This document shows, in pieces, positions 10,440 to 23,259 of a DNA stretch of 64,000 bases. Source of the DNA: Acanthacorydalis orientalis. Taxonomy: Eukaryota; Arthropoda; Insecta; Megaloptera; Corydalidae. The notes below the pieces were generated by a model. That model saw only the letters and a list, made by a program, of their open reading frames with translations, was not told the DNA's origin and searched no databases. The stretch spans positions 6,085,461-6,149,460 of the forward strand of contig CM068313.1 in the NCBI GenBank assembly GCA_034766995.1, given 5' to 3'. The position numbers and the translations under genes were made by a program. Each line of letters opens with the position of its first letter. Positions within the stretch are counted from its first letter, which is position 1.

Positions 10440-10560
10440 TTCGACATTCCAAAAACATTTTTTTCTGATCAAACAGATTCAATAATTGATTATTTATCGT
10501 TCCTGATTGGTTGTTATACACATTTCAATGGCAATGCCATCATATTCAGAGCATTATGTT
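10440..10560 (-). repeat. R1 dispersed repeat, well preserved 5' half
   Basis: Read on the minus strand it gives CTCTGAATATG, the palindrome ATGGCATTGCCAT, TGAAATGTGTATAACAAC, then an ATTATTGAAT-TTTGATCAG block. It aligns almost base by base with the plus-strand copy at 35640-35800. It is the best copy for seeing the hairpin followed by GAAA. Confidence 0.6.
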
Positions 10561-11689
10561 AGAAAAAAATTTTTTTTTAAATATTGAAAATATTTTTTTT
10601 GTTTGTATTTAACGTAACGATGTTTAATTCTAGCTACGTAATGCTGATTAATATCTTGAAAAATTTTATTGATATTTCTTCATTTTATATTTCACAATAA
10701 TTAAAATTGAAATATTAATTTTCTCATCTATGTTCTCATTTTTTTTTAATTTTCAAAGAATATTCATTGTTGGACAATTTGAGTGGTAAATCACTTAAAG
10801 ACGACACAAATGCTGAAACTGTCCATACTAAAAAATAAAAAAAGTATCTCAAATGATAATATTAAAACAATAAAAAAATAATTATAATTTCATACCAAAC
10901 GTTAACAGTTCTGAAAAATAATAAAAAAAATTATATATTAAAACGATTGAACAGACAAATAATGATTTCAAAATCTAGCAAAATTCAGATTGCTAAACCT
11001 GTAACCTTCACTTAAACTTCAACGTGAATAAAAAGGAAAATTCTGTGTCACAATATTTTTTCTGCATCACTAATAACCTTAATAGCACACATTTAACAAT
11101 GAAATATAATTTTATAATAAGTCTCTTAAAAAATAAAATATCGTAATTAAATTAAAAATATTAATTAATTTCCATATATGATAGTATCAATAAAATAACA
11201 TTTATGATTAAATCGAGACTTTTTATTTAAATTAAATTTCTGTTTAAAGTGAAAATAATGATCTGCTATTTTTATATTAATGTTATTTTAAAAAATAATA
11301 TTTTAGTATGTGTAAAAATAAATCTGTACAATAATCAAAATCAATTCTATTAACGTGTTTGAATTACAAAGAGAAAAAATCTAAACTGTATTGCAATGAC
11401 CTTCTGTAATAAAAACCAATTGCAAAAGGACACAGTGTACACGCCTGGTGCCCTAGAGACGTGAAACGGTTTGGAAGAAAGCCAAATATAAGATAGACAC
11501 GACAAGATTTAAAGTTTAAGAAAATGACTGGAAATATAGAGACAGTAAATAAATAAACCTCTGAAGAAGACTTCATTCAACGGAAAAATGTCAGTAATGA
11601 TTGTAATATAAGTCACATCTAAATATGTATAGATTTTTTTGTAGAAGCGAGTCTGACTAATGATTCAACAATTTCAATAAAAGAAATTT

Positions 11690-11900
11690 TATCATATCGT
11701 TCGCAGTGACCGCTGTTTATTCAACCATACCCTTTTAGGTCTAGTGACAAATTCCCCTATCGAACTTGTGTCCCAACCTACAACAGTATTACACTCTATA
11801 TATAAACAGAAAACTGCGAAATAGTAGATCATAATGAGTGTTTACCCTATCCGTCAATTACATTACTAGCGAGCAATATTAAAAACACGTTGTTTTATCG
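11690..11900. other. Moderately GC-rich unique stretch
   Basis: Blocks such as GCAGTGACCGC, CCCTTTTAGGTC and CCTATCCGTCAATTAC stand out from the flanks. No reading frame, splice signal or repeat match is seen. It may be a conserved non-coding element or an old insertion. Confidence 0.25.
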
Positions 11901-12409
11901 TACTAGTGAAAAATAGAAAAACAATTAGTAGACTGTTTATCTTTTCGCTTGATAGACAGGATTTATCTTTGTAGTTTTATTCGAATTCTTTCTCTAAAAT
12001 AAAATATTTCGTAATGATATTAACATTTGAAATATAAATCAAAAACTTTCTATTTACTATTATTCACTATTATTATTATATAAATGCGAAATTTCGTATA
12101 ATATTCTAAATATTCACATCAACTGATTCAAATTATCTATTTGATAAAGAATAATTAAATATACATAATTTAATACGATGAAAATTTGAAATTAGCTCAT
12201 ATAAATCTAACAAAAAGAGAAATATTTGTTAATTCATCCTATTTAATGAAATAAAATTTAAAAAATAGTTTAATTTAAAAAATATGTCCTAAACAAATGA
12301 TTGTATTTATTTTTTGAAACGATTATTTCTAATATTTATAATTAATTTAATTTTCACTTGAAACTCTGAAAAAGATTTTAAAATTATAATCAAATAATCT
12401 TATTCATAA

Positions 12410-12565
12410 TCACAAATGAATTTCTATTTCCTCCCACAAACAATAAGACATTATTCCTGTCAAACATGTTTAATAAATCTTGCTTGTGCATATTTCAATT
12501 GTCATTGAAGTGCACATTTCGATGAACATACCTTTATTTTTAGAGCACTAAGGTACAGAAAAATT
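12410..12565 (-). repeat. R1 dispersed repeat copy
   Basis: On the minus strand it shows CTGTACCTTAGTGCTCT, ATCGAAATGTGCA, TTGAAATATGCACAAGCAAG and a reduced tail with TGTGGGAGGAAA. The GAAATGTGC block appears twice, suggesting an internal duplication. Confidence 0.45.
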
Positions 12566-13043
12566 CTTTAATGTAGCAAAGATTTTATAAAATTCATTAA
12601 CTGAAAGTAAAAGTGTTCAAATATAAAAAATATTAAATGTATGTAAAGGAATTGATTTTTTTATGAACAATTTGAGTTCATTTTCTTTAAAAAAATAATC
12701 ATATAATTTAATTAAAAAGAAATAATAGGTACTTCCTTTAAAATCCTTGAGACTACTATTGATTTATTGTTTTTAACCAATACTAGCGACTTTATTGAAG
12801 TTGCATTTGCATTAATCCAAAAAATATTTTTATCATTTTAATTGACAATATCAGTCGCTTTTTTATAAATTTCTTATTTTGTATATTTTTTTGTACCTTA
12901 GTACATCGCCATACGTAATGTACGTAAATACGCCGATATGCGTAAAAGCAAAAATCAAAATTTAAAAGTAAGCAATTATTGAACATTTTTAATTGTGAAA
13001 AAAAATGTATAGATCTAAGGAAGTAAAAAATATTTGTAAAATT

Positions 13044-13088
<45 letters not shown>

Positions 13089-13243
13089 ATAGAAAGAGAG
13101 AGAGAAAGATATCATAACCTCAGACACCACATTTTTTTGTCATAAATGAAAAATAATTTTGATTAATAATATATATATATTTTCATTTTTTTTAATAATT
13201 GAAAATGATAAATTTTATTGCTTGTCTCATATATTTCCTTGGT

Positions 13244-13280
<37 letters not shown>

Positions 13281-14640
13281 CATATGTTTTAATTTATTTA
13301 TTAATTTTATATCTCAACTATTATAAAATACCTTAATTATAATTCAATTTAAAAATCTTTAGATAAAAATCTTTGATTTCAATATTGAATACTTTTCGAA
13401 TGAAATAGACGAAGTTTTGTAATATTTTATTATTTTTTTTACAATAAAAGTACACTTTTTGTAAAAATACATTCACAAGAACAGAATTCTCAGGATTGAT
13501 CGATTAACAAGAAAGGTTCTATTAATTGGAATTTTATTGGAAACTTTCTTAAATGCATGCAGTAATAGTTTAATATAACTAATATCTATGGATGAATATT
13601 TCAATTCGACATTGCGGTGATAAAAGATGACTAAGTTGATTTTTTTAACAGGCTTAAGTATTTTTTATTAAAAAGATAAACCTGAGTCATCGTTAGAGAT
13701 GACTAAGATCGTATCTAACATGACTGTGTGACAATATTATATATATATATATATATGTAAAGTTTTTATCCTATAAATATATTTTTGTTGAAAAATACAT
13801 TTTAGATTTTAAATCGTGTACTGAAATTACCCTTTACTTGTAATCTTCAGTCCATATATTTGGTTGAAAAATTCATAAAGATTAAGAATATGTGTCTTTT
13901 CATAGAAAAAGTAAAAAAATAAAACTTTTCATTTATTTTTTTAAAAAAAATAGTTTTTTGAATTTTTTATTTATTTTTTCAATATTTGTAAGCCTATCGT
14001 TTTATTTTATTTTATTAAAATTATGTGAATGAAGTATGTTATAAATAAATGATATGTATTTCTCTAACTGGATTTAAATATCAGTTAGATTATAAATTAT
14101 TTTAGATATTTTAAATTGAGGCTTTTTAATAGGAACTCTTTTTTTATCAAGTAGTTATATACTAGGATTGTAATTACACTGTCCTAGAAATAAATTCAAA
14201 ATATATATATAATCTGAAAGTAGAGATTTTTGTGAAAAGTATCTCGAAACTTTATTTTTTAAATGAATTTAACTGAAGAGTGTTTCCTTTTTTATAAAAA
14301 TTATGTAAAATACAATTTCGATAATGCATTCATTTATTTAAATAAAATTTAATCATAGTCATTTTCAAGATAAAATATTTGAATAAAATTTAACTCAAAC
14401 ATTATATTTTTTAATTAGAAAACTAGTTTCAGAAATTATAGCACTGTTAGTGAAATTTACATAAGTCATTGCACGCAATATAATGATATTATTTGCTACA
14501 TTTTAATAAAAAAAAAACACTCATCGATTATATATATACATATATTTCTCTACAGTATTCTTTTTAGTAAGCAAAGCACCGTTTTGTGATATTGTACTTA
14601 ATTTTATTTTATAAACAGTATTTATTTCTCCTTCTATTTC
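12566..14640. other. AT-rich non-coding stretch with microsatellites
   Basis: No gene is seen. TA tracts lie at 13050-13108, 13247-13276 and 13738-13756. Confidence 0.55.
13050..13108. repeat. (TA)n-(TG)n-(GA)n compound microsatellite
   Basis: A TA run passes into GTGTGTGT and then an AGAGAGAGAG segment. Confidence 0.9.
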
Positions 14641-15575
14641 ACTAAAACTTAGTCATTACGGCGAGGTGGGAGAAATCTTTTATGATTGGCTGTATGTACA
14701 TGACGAAATTTGATAGAACACTCCATCAAATCGATTCAATTTTTTTAAAACTATATTGTAGATGTTTAAACAGTAAACAGTAATCCAAAAAAGTAATTCG
14801 TCGATTCGTCTATATGTGTACACATTTCAGGAACAGGGCATATAAAATTCATGGCGTATGATTTCGACGTACACATTACACACACACATACACGCATAGT
14901 AAAAAAAAATAATAATAATACAAACGAATTCGCAACACGCATACACACGTACGAATAAATCCAAACACACACGCACGCAATCTATGCATTTGCACACACA
15001 TTCGTACACTTACCTACACATGAACACTTAAATACATGTGTGTATGTGTTGTGTGTACGTATATATACGTATTTACATTCAAAGACGTGTCGAGTGGCTG
15101 CGGCGACTGGCAAGCAAGCAAGCAAGCCAAGCACCAAACAAGAACACTAGGTATATATAATATACCATTGCCAATCTACTGGTCCGTAGACGAAACGAGA
15201 GAGAATGCGAGATGCCCAAACCTACCAAACCCATGCTGGTCATGCTAGGAGTACCCCCATGTCCATGTACGAAATATTTGGCCAATGCAGTGCGGTGCAG
15301 TTCGCCTCAGTGATGTCATGTTTTAGTAGACGGCGGATCCTATGCCTAACGTTATTGTTGCATTGTTAACATTTTGACATATACATCACGCCGTTGAACA
15401 ATTTCTAGTTTATGTACATGTGTGTACTCGTACATACATAGAATATATTTAAAATATTATATATTTTATTCGTAAATCATATTGTATTTTTGTAAGTAGT
15501 TCGTTTTAATACGACGTCGTCGGTTCGATTTAACGCTGCCGCGCAACTTAACCGGACTCGATTGTTCACAAAAAG
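14640..15575 (+). promoter_or_regulatory. GC/CpG island, candidate promoter and untranslated first exon
   Basis: Composition is far above background (GGCTGCGGCGACTGGC, GGTGCAGTTCGCC, ACGACGTCGTCGG, GCTGCCGCGCAAC). A TCAGTG initiator-like hexamer lies at 15307-15312, and a CCAAT box lies about 25 bases upstream. A palindrome ACGACGTCGT is at 15511-15520. The island ends in AAAAG|GTGAGT, a near-perfect splice donor (exon end 15575). Frames in the island are short and interrupted, so an exon here would be 5' untranslated. CA-rich runs at 14875-15010 explain the spurious Cys-Val frames. Confidence 0.4.
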
Positions 15576-15582
15576 GTGAGTG
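15576..15582 (+). promoter_or_regulatory. Candidate 5' splice site
   Basis: AAAAG|GTGAGT matches the metazoan donor consensus and sits exactly at the drop from GC-rich to AT-rich sequence, as expected of an exon-intron border. Plus strand. Confidence 0.4.
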
Positions 15583-15824
15583 TTATTATCCGATGCATGC
15601 GTGTTTTTGTTTTCATGTGACAGCAAGTCTCTCGATTGTGTGTGTGTGTGTGTTTTTGTGTGTGTACGTATTTATGGATACATATATACATATACGTAGT
15701 GATAACAACACATTGATGAAAAAGAGTTCAATGACTGGGTAGTTTTTAACTCTTATTCGGGTTTGCAGATGCGGTGCATTGTATGATATGTCATTATTGT
15801 TTTATTAATCACATTTTCAAACTC

Positions 15825-15826
<2 letters not shown>

Positions 15827-15872
<46 letters not shown>
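15827..15872. repeat. (TA)n microsatellite
   Basis: Uninterrupted TA run of about 46 bases. Confidence 0.95.
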
Positions 15873-15875
<3 letters not shown>

Positions 15876-16414
15876 TACATATCAAGAAACAAAATAAAAA
15901 TTAAGTTGGAATAAATTCACTAACTTTTTAATATATATATAATCCATCGAAATATTTTCTACAAAATTTTCCTTATATATACAATTAAAACTAAAAACAA
16001 TATTCAAATATTTTTATTTACTCTTGCACAGATTACATTTATTAAAAAAATGCATAGTTCAAAACTTATTGAAAATTTAAACCTAAGTCTATTTTTACTA
16101 TTTGTTGATATATGTATATGCATTAAATATTTTATATTCACTAAAGATTTAATTAATGTTTTTATCAAAAATCGTTACATATAACAAAAAAAAATATGTT
16201 GGACTAAACTATTTATGTACTAAACCTAATTAGATTTACATACTAAATACATACATAAATTTAATATTATAAATTAACATAATCAGTACGAAGTAATAAA
16301 CATATTTTATTTAAAACCAGTGATTTTTAAAATGTGTGTCAATCTGTATAGAAACAGATTCAAAATCTAACGGATGCACTATGACTTGAATCTATATTCG
16401 CATTTAACTTGTTA

Positions 16415-16418
<4 letters not shown>

Positions 16419-16459
<41 letters not shown>
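16419..16459. repeat. (TA)n microsatellite
   Basis: Uninterrupted TA run, followed by a short TATGTATG variant. Confidence 0.95.
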
Positions 16460-16461
<2 letters not shown>

Positions 16462-16847
16462 TTATATGTATGCATGTATGTAATGTATGTATATATTTAT
16501 AAAAAAAATATTAATTTCTATTTACTATTAGGAAAAGTATAGTAGTCGCAGTTAAAATATTTACAATAGTAAAATCTATTCCAAAGCGTTCCAAACTAAA
16601 ATTAGTAGTATTGGTGTGAATTTTTTGTTGTTACAAATGAGTATTCTAATAAATAAGTATAATTTAAAAATATGTATATAAATATATAAATATTCATTAT
16701 TTAATTTTGCAGTGATTTAATTAGATTGGTTTCGGATAAAATGGTTTTATTAATGTTTATAGTTAGGCTAGAAGTTTTAGAAATATGATTCCAATTTTTT
16801 ATAAGAACGAAATAATATTTTTAAAATAAATATACATTTATTCATAA

Positions 16848-16879
<32 letters not shown>

Positions 16880-17312
16880 TAATTATAAGAAAAAAATTTT
16901 ATTCTATTTTTAATAAATATATTAATTTTGCAATTTAAGTTTAACACTGAATTTAAAAAGGTGTAAATTTAAATTAATGGATTGATATATTCATAATTCT
17001 ATTTAACGATTTAGATTATTATATTAGATTATATTATACAAAGGACAAAATAAACTTTTATTCAAATTTATGAATAGGCTAGAAATTATAGAAATATTAT
17101 TTTAATTTTTATGCCAAAAAATACTTTAAAATTTTTACAAATTAATTTATATATATATACTTTTTTTATTTAAATACTATTTATATTCTACTATAATGAA
17201 ATTCATTTGAAAAAATAGTTAAGCTAGGAACATTAAAAATCTTATTCGCTTTATATATCATTTTTTTATTCAATCGAATTATTTAGTTATAAAAATCCTG
17301 TCTGAAATTTTA

Positions 17313-17390
17313 TTCTCTCTTTCTCTCTCTCTTTATATATATACATACATACATATATATATATATATATGCGCGCGTGTGTGTGTGTAT
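17313..17390. repeat. (CT)n-(TA)n-(CG)n-(TG)n compound microsatellite
   Basis: CT repeats, then TA with CATA interruptions, then GCGCGCG, then GTGTGTGTG. The CG step is unusual in this AT-rich window. Confidence 0.9.
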
Positions 17391-17710
17391 TAATAATTAT
17401 ATATATATTTTAAGGAAAATTAGTTTTGAATAATTAAAATAATATATTGAGTCTCTAATAGACAAAATCTTATAATTATGTTTGAATCGTAATTAATAAT
17501 ATATAATCCTTGATAAATACCTGTATATATGAGAGTTAATGCATTGTTTATAGTTCAGTATTATGTTGATAAATATGTATTTACAAATATTGAAATATTT
17601 GAATCAAGTAAATTTGAAACATTTGCATAAATATTTCGATCCTGTAAATAAAACTTCTATTATATCTTCAAGTCTAATTTTAGATTTATTTCTTATACAT
17701 TTATTTCATA

Positions 17711-17716
<6 letters not shown>

Positions 17717-17748
<32 letters not shown>

Positions 17749-17757
17749 AGAGAGAGA
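17717..17757. repeat. (TA)n-(GA)n microsatellite
   Basis: TA run followed by AGAAAGAGAGAGA. Confidence 0.9.
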
Positions 17758-18907
17758 ATATTGGATATATAGCAAATGAAAAATTTGAAATAAGTATATT
17801 TTTAATATACTTATTCTGAAATAATAAATAAAGTTATTTTTTAACTATTAACGAACAAGGTATAATGCTAGTCATAAGTATAGTGCTAAAAAATACTTAA
17901 AAGTAATTCCAAACTTTTTTATTTTCTCATTTTTTATATTTTTTTACATGCGCTTTTCAGTTAAATCACATTAATAAATTTATCAATTTATTTAAAGTAC
18001 ATTTTTTGTTGAAAAACGGACTTTTTTTAATAATTAGGAATGAAAACTGTCTAAATAATTAAAAAATATAAATTCGATTATAATATGATAATACGAATAT
18101 GATAATTATGTCAGGGAAGGGTCCAGACACGGTGTACCCACCCTATACATGCGCCCTTGTAAATACATGCAATGAAATATAAATGTAATGAGTGTACATT
18201 TAAATTAAAAACATTCATTTATATAAAAAGAAAACTATTTATTCAATTAAACTATTTTAATTTATTAAAAAGAAATGATTCATATTTATATTTGAGCGAA
18301 TAAATAAATCCTTTATATTTATTCAAGTAAAATATATATCCAATAATGAAAATATCACATAGAATCCGTAATAGACATTATATAATAATTAGGTTTCAAT
18401 ATGGTTTGATACAAATATCCTTTAATAAATATCTGTATAAATGTATGAGTTTATAAATGTTTATGTTTATATATGTACACAATAATTTTAATGAAAAATG
18501 CAAAATTGTAATATTGATATAAATGAAAACTTCTATTCTTTCTTGAAGTCATATTGCAGATTTATTTGTTATATAATTGTATTATATTTTTTAGATTTAT
18601 ATATATATATATATATATAAACATGTTTACATATATATTTTTTGAAACGTCAGACATTTTAATTCTTATTTTTAGTAATTTAAGACAATATTCAATTAAA
18701 ATATTTGAAAATGTTTGAAAATCAACTGACATTTTTCTAAAGTGGGTAACTTGTAGTAAGATCCACATAAAAAGAACATAATAATAGATAAAAACGTATT
18801 TTGTACGAATTTTATTAAAATATTTTCTTTTATAATTAAAATATAGTGGAATTTTGGATGTACAGGAGAATAAAGACACTAAACTAATAAAAATTTTGAA
18901 TGAAAAT

Positions 18908-18956
18908 ATCTCTCTCTCTATATATATATGTAGAGATAATTTCTCTCTAGAGAGAA

Positions 18957-18980
<24 letters not shown>
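18908..18980. repeat. CT/TA/GA compound tract with 20-base palindrome
   Basis: CT repeats, TA repeats, then ATTTCTCTCTAGAGAGAAAT (18939-18958), which is a perfect palindrome, then TA again. The CT and GA runs can pair into a longer cruciform. Confidence 0.85.
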
Positions 18981-18989
<9 letters not shown>

Positions 18990-19260
18990 CACAACCGATC
19001 CGAGTGAATCTTTCACATTTATTTGGTCCAGGTGTCTTTCTAAGAGAGCATCATTTTAGACTGCAGTCATTGATTTGTAATTATATATTATTATCAGGAA
19101 TATTTTCTAATTTGAAAAATTATATCTTGAAATTCTTTTACATTATTGTGGGAACTGTGTATTAAAATCGAATTTTGAAATTTCCTGTTTGTTTGAAATT
19201 GGTGATCTCGAAACATAAAAGTGATAAAACCTGTTTCATCTTCTACAAGGACTATATTTC

Positions 19261-19283
19261 TTTCTCTCTTTCTCTCTCTCTCT

Positions 19284-19330
<47 letters not shown>
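19261..19330. repeat. (CT)n-(TA)n compound microsatellite
   Basis: CT repeats with TTTC interruptions pass into about 40 bases of TA. Confidence 0.95.
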
Positions 19331-19472
19331 TATAAACATAGAAAATGTCTAGGTTTCATTTAAGGTTTTTTATTTATTTTTTTCCGAATGTAAGGCAAGA
19401 AGAAATTAAATTGTTTCTGTAAACTATAACTAATCAGTTTTAAATTTTGTATGAAAAAGTAATCATTTATAG

Positions 19473-19476
<4 letters not shown>

Positions 19477-19520
<44 letters not shown>
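19477..19520. repeat. (TA)n microsatellite
   Basis: Uninterrupted TA run just upstream of the candidate promoter region. Confidence 0.95.
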
Positions 19521-19524
<4 letters not shown>

Positions 19525-19829
19525 GCAGTATCGATACTTTTATAACTATTCAAAATATAATAAATAGATTATTTCAAAAATAAGTACGAAAAACACTTTG
19601 TTTGCATATAGGTTCATATCATTCGTGTTTTTAGTAAATATAAAAGATTAAAATTTGTGTGACGTTAGTTGAAACAATTTCATTTAGTTCAAAAACTGAA
19701 TAACGTTGCTCGTGACCGCAGATTTCGGTTTAGTACGCATGTTTTTTTGATTTAGTAGAGCGGTTTTAAGTTTTCTATAAATCATTTTTCATTCTAAAAC
19801 GAGTTATGTATCAGAATAATATTTTTTTT

Positions 19830-19912
19830 TATAAACTTATTAACAAATCATGAACGTATTCAGTATATTTGTGTGCAGTTTCTTCGTGTAATTTATTTTT
19901 ACGGTTGTGCAA
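19830..19912 (+). promoter_or_regulatory. Candidate core promoter and 51-base untranslated first exon
   Basis: TATAAAC begins at 19830. An initiator TTCAGTA has its A at 19862, 32 bases downstream, which is the usual TATA-to-start distance in arthropods; TCAGT is the classic arthropod initiator core. A second CAGTTTC follows at 19876. The sequence then runs to GTGCAA|GTAAGTAC, a strong donor at 19912/19913. The stretch upstream (19680-19760) is CpG-enriched (ACGTTGCTCGTGACCGC, GTACGC). The exon would hold no useful reading frame. No transcript evidence is available, so this is inferred from spacing and motifs. Confidence 0.4.
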
Positions 19913-19920
19913 GTAAGTAC

Positions 19921-22427
19921 TTTTCATTATTAAATATCTCTGTATGAATTTATTTATTAATGATTCTTCATAAATTATTTATTTATATGTTCTTAGCTAG
20001 TTTAAAAGTATACTTTTTCTATTTTATATTCAAATTATAATACCGTTTAAAATTAGATAGTGTATTTTTAAAACAATTTACTATATTTATTAAATGATTA
20101 TAAAGTAATTGCAAGAAATGTATGTACTGAAAGTATGAATTTATTGTCAGTGTTCTTAACATTTTTTTCTTTGAATATAAAATCAAATAAATACGAAATT
20201 CATTTAATTAATGAATTTCATTGAATCAATTACACTCAACCAGAGACAAATAATAAAATAAAACAACACTAATGTGAAATCGTTAAGAATTACAAGCGTC
20301 TAAGAAATGTATTTTACAAAAAAATATATTCAAAAATATAGTTCATGATTTGAGGGTTGTTAATCAACTCTATTTACTTTCTATTGAATCAGTTATTACA
20401 AGTTTGCAAATTAAATAAAACGTTTTTATTAAATAAACTCTACTAATTTTCCTATTCGCAATCGTTGAATATATTTTAAAACAGAGACTGTGTTTATAAG
20501 TTTTGAGATTTAATTAAGTGTCTCTTTAAAATTATATTTAGTTATTTTTAAAATATATACTTAAAACACTGTTTCTACATCTCTTTAAAAATTTATTGTC
20601 TCATACCTTTTATTTGATTCTAATTCTCTATATTATTTAGTTCATTTTCAAGGAATGTAGCTAGAAATGAAACTCTTTTTTATCTTTTGAAAATATCACA
20701 TTATTTTTTAATTTTAATTAAATATTTTAAGATAATGATATATTGATTTTAACTACTTTATAATTTTATATTCACAGTTTTTTAAATTGATAAATCTATT
20801 AAAATCGAATAAAATTCATTTCTATTAGACACGTATTTACATTGAAATGTTTGAATTATGGAGATTTAATTAAAAATTATTTTAGAAACTGTAAAATAAG
20901 TTTCAAATACTTTTCTAAAATTAACTATTAATTTAAATGCTCTTTTTTTCAAACTGACAATTACAAAATTAAATAAACGATATCAGCACTAATAAATTAT
21001 CAATATGTGATATTTATGTGATGAACTTTTAAATTTATGTCAAATAATATTTTTCTATAATTCAATTATCTAAATAAATTCAATAAATTATTTCGCAATA
21101 TTAAATTACTGTATTTATTTATCATTTTATAATACCATTTTTTAATTAAATATTTATGTATTGAAAATAAATATATACTCTAAATTACAAATCAAGCATA
21201 TACTTTAATTAATGGAAAATTAGATTTTTTATCTAAATAGGAATTTAATATAAAATTTACCTAATCTGTTTTTAAATAATTGAGCAGTTTTTTTTTCCTA
21301 AAATTTATAATAATTTGATTTGTGAAATGCGATAAATTTAAAAATAATAAAATCGATTTTCATTACGTTTGTATTGTGATTTTAATTTTTATTTTTGTTA
21401 AAGAGTTGACTCCCAGTTGTATTTTATTGAATTATTTATAAATCTAGTATATATTTACTTATAATCTACGATCTTTGTACTTCTAGAAAATTCCGTAATG
21501 TAATATTTGATACTTGCTTTTATATAATTGTGTAGATATGTACTTCGATTCTTATCACTGATTAGATGTTATGTATGCACATTATTTTATCTGAAATATA
21601 GAAATTAGTGTTATCTTGTAATATAGGAATAAAAAAATATAAATAACCTGTTATTATAGATATCAATACATGCAGTTTATAACAACCAGTCGGATACAAG
21701 AATCGATTAAGAATCTAAACAAATCAACACTACAATCTTTGCTGAAAATACCAAAATCGTAGATCTTAAGTCCTTATATAAAATAATTGTAAATATAAAA
21801 TACCTCTCCTTATATAAAATACTTCTAAAAAAGATTCGTTTTACTTTCGAAACCTTATTATTGAATTTAAATATATTTTTTATAAATCTAAATATAAGAA
21901 TTCCAAATCTACATCTAAATTTATTATATTTTTTTATAACATTTTTTTTAATTAAAGAATTACTATCATGTTTTAATCAAAAAAAGTTGAATATTTTCTA
22001 AAATGTATCGTTAATTTAAATAATAAACTAATTTTCATTTCTTGTAATTTCTTAATCGCATTAGTGTTTCTATGTACAATATTACACTTTATTGCTTAAT
22101 ATTATGAATATTTTATACATAATAAATTTACATTTTTGCTATTAAATAAAATTAATGTTTGAGAAATAATAGAAATTTATTTCATTCCTCCATTTTATTT
22201 TTTTTAAGAAAAAAAGTAAGAAATCAGTTTGAGATTATTTATCGTATTAATTTGTGTGACGAGTCAAAAAAAATGTTAATAAATGCTTTATAAAAAGATA
22301 TTAACAATTGTACTGAAATTATGAATAAATTTGGATTTCTTAGTGCTTACAAGACAACAGATGCTATCATCATCATTGAAATGCATATAAACTAGTATTA
22401 AACAGAACAGATTAAAACAGAAAACTA
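19921..22427. other. AT-rich non-coding stretch, intron-like
   Basis: No gene, microsatellite of note or clear repeat copy is seen, except a possible R1 scrap near 22350-22395 (TGCTATCATCATCATTGAAA). Confidence 0.5.
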
Positions 22428-22988
22428 ATTGGTTGGTAGGAAAATAATTGCGATTTTTGTTTTCTGAATTCTAACTTTAATTTTTTTTTTAATGAAATTA
22501 TCATTTCATCGTGTTCATGTTAATATTATTTTAAAATGATTTTTTTTGTCTATATTTTAATAACATCGACTTTGGTTATATTATTAATTTTACTTCAAAT
22601 TGGACTATTGAATTAAAGACGGAAAGGAAACAAACAAGAGCTATTTTTGTATTAGTTTAAAACGAACGGTAAAGTAACAGCAACTGCTCGTAAACTAACC
22701 GACGCTTTCGGTGTGGGTACCGTTAAGGAAAGTACGTTGCAATAGTGGTTCCAAAAATTTCGTGCTAGAGACAAGATCCTTGAGGATGAAGAAGGTCGAA
22801 GTGTCCTTATTCAGTTTCAAACAATCAACTGAAGGCGTTAGTTGAATCAGAATCAAGCACAACAATTCTAGAGCTTGCACAAAAGTGAAGCATTATCCAA
22901 CAGTTCTGGACTACTTAAAATCACTTAAATTAAAAAATATATATGAATTTAAAGGTCATAAATCGTAATTATTTTTCTATGAAACTAA
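22428..22988 (+). mobile_element. Internally deleted mariner, lineage 1 (copy B)
   Basis: It is 561 bp. Left end ATTGGTTGGTAGGAAAATAA with TA before it; right end, inverted, TTAGTTTCATAGAAAAATAA. The transposase start has mutated from ATG to ACG at 22619-22621. The following decayed frame still shows TARKLTDAFGVGTV, then a stop in what was QWWFQKFRA, and later ALVESES and LDYLK. It then jumps to the same 3' junction as copies A, D and E. No catalytic domain remains. Confidence 0.8.
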
Positions 22989-23259
22989 TTTATTGTATTT
23001 GAAGGATTCGTTGAATAATTCTAAAATCCGGAAAAACGTTCACTATCTATCACTTCTAGTCAATAAATTATAAATGTAGAAATATTTCAGATTTTTTAAA
23101 AATTGAAACTTAGAGAGTCAAAAAGTATTCACAAAATTTTTTCTATTCTTTACAATTCATGTTTTGTAATTTTTTTATTTTATCTTTCGTCTATCGCCAG
23201 AACCAGAGACTTGAAATTGGATTGTAGGTCTTACACATTATAAGGTCTTACATTATTTT

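Larger units (their letters stand above)
9092..11690. other. AT-rich non-coding stretch
   Basis: No gene is seen. It contains a TA tract (9436-9507) and an R1 copy (10440-10560). A 70-codon minus-strand frame at 11364-11576 has no recognisable domain and is judged fortuitous. Confidence 0.55.
15583..19680. other. AT-rich non-coding stretch, intron-like
   Basis: Dominated by microsatellites and AT-rich unique sequence. A 45-base GC-rich scrap (18113-18160, with GGGTCCAGACACGG and GTACCCACCC) stands alone. No coding frame is credible. Confidence 0.55.

Noticed and set aside
11364..11576. 70-codon minus-strand frame
   Set aside because: Its hydrophobic, Phe-rich composition is expected from AT-rich sequence; no start context or homology recognised.
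18113..18160. Isolated GC-rich scrap that might be a transposon end
   Set aside because: No inverted partner or second copy in the window, so no element can be supported.
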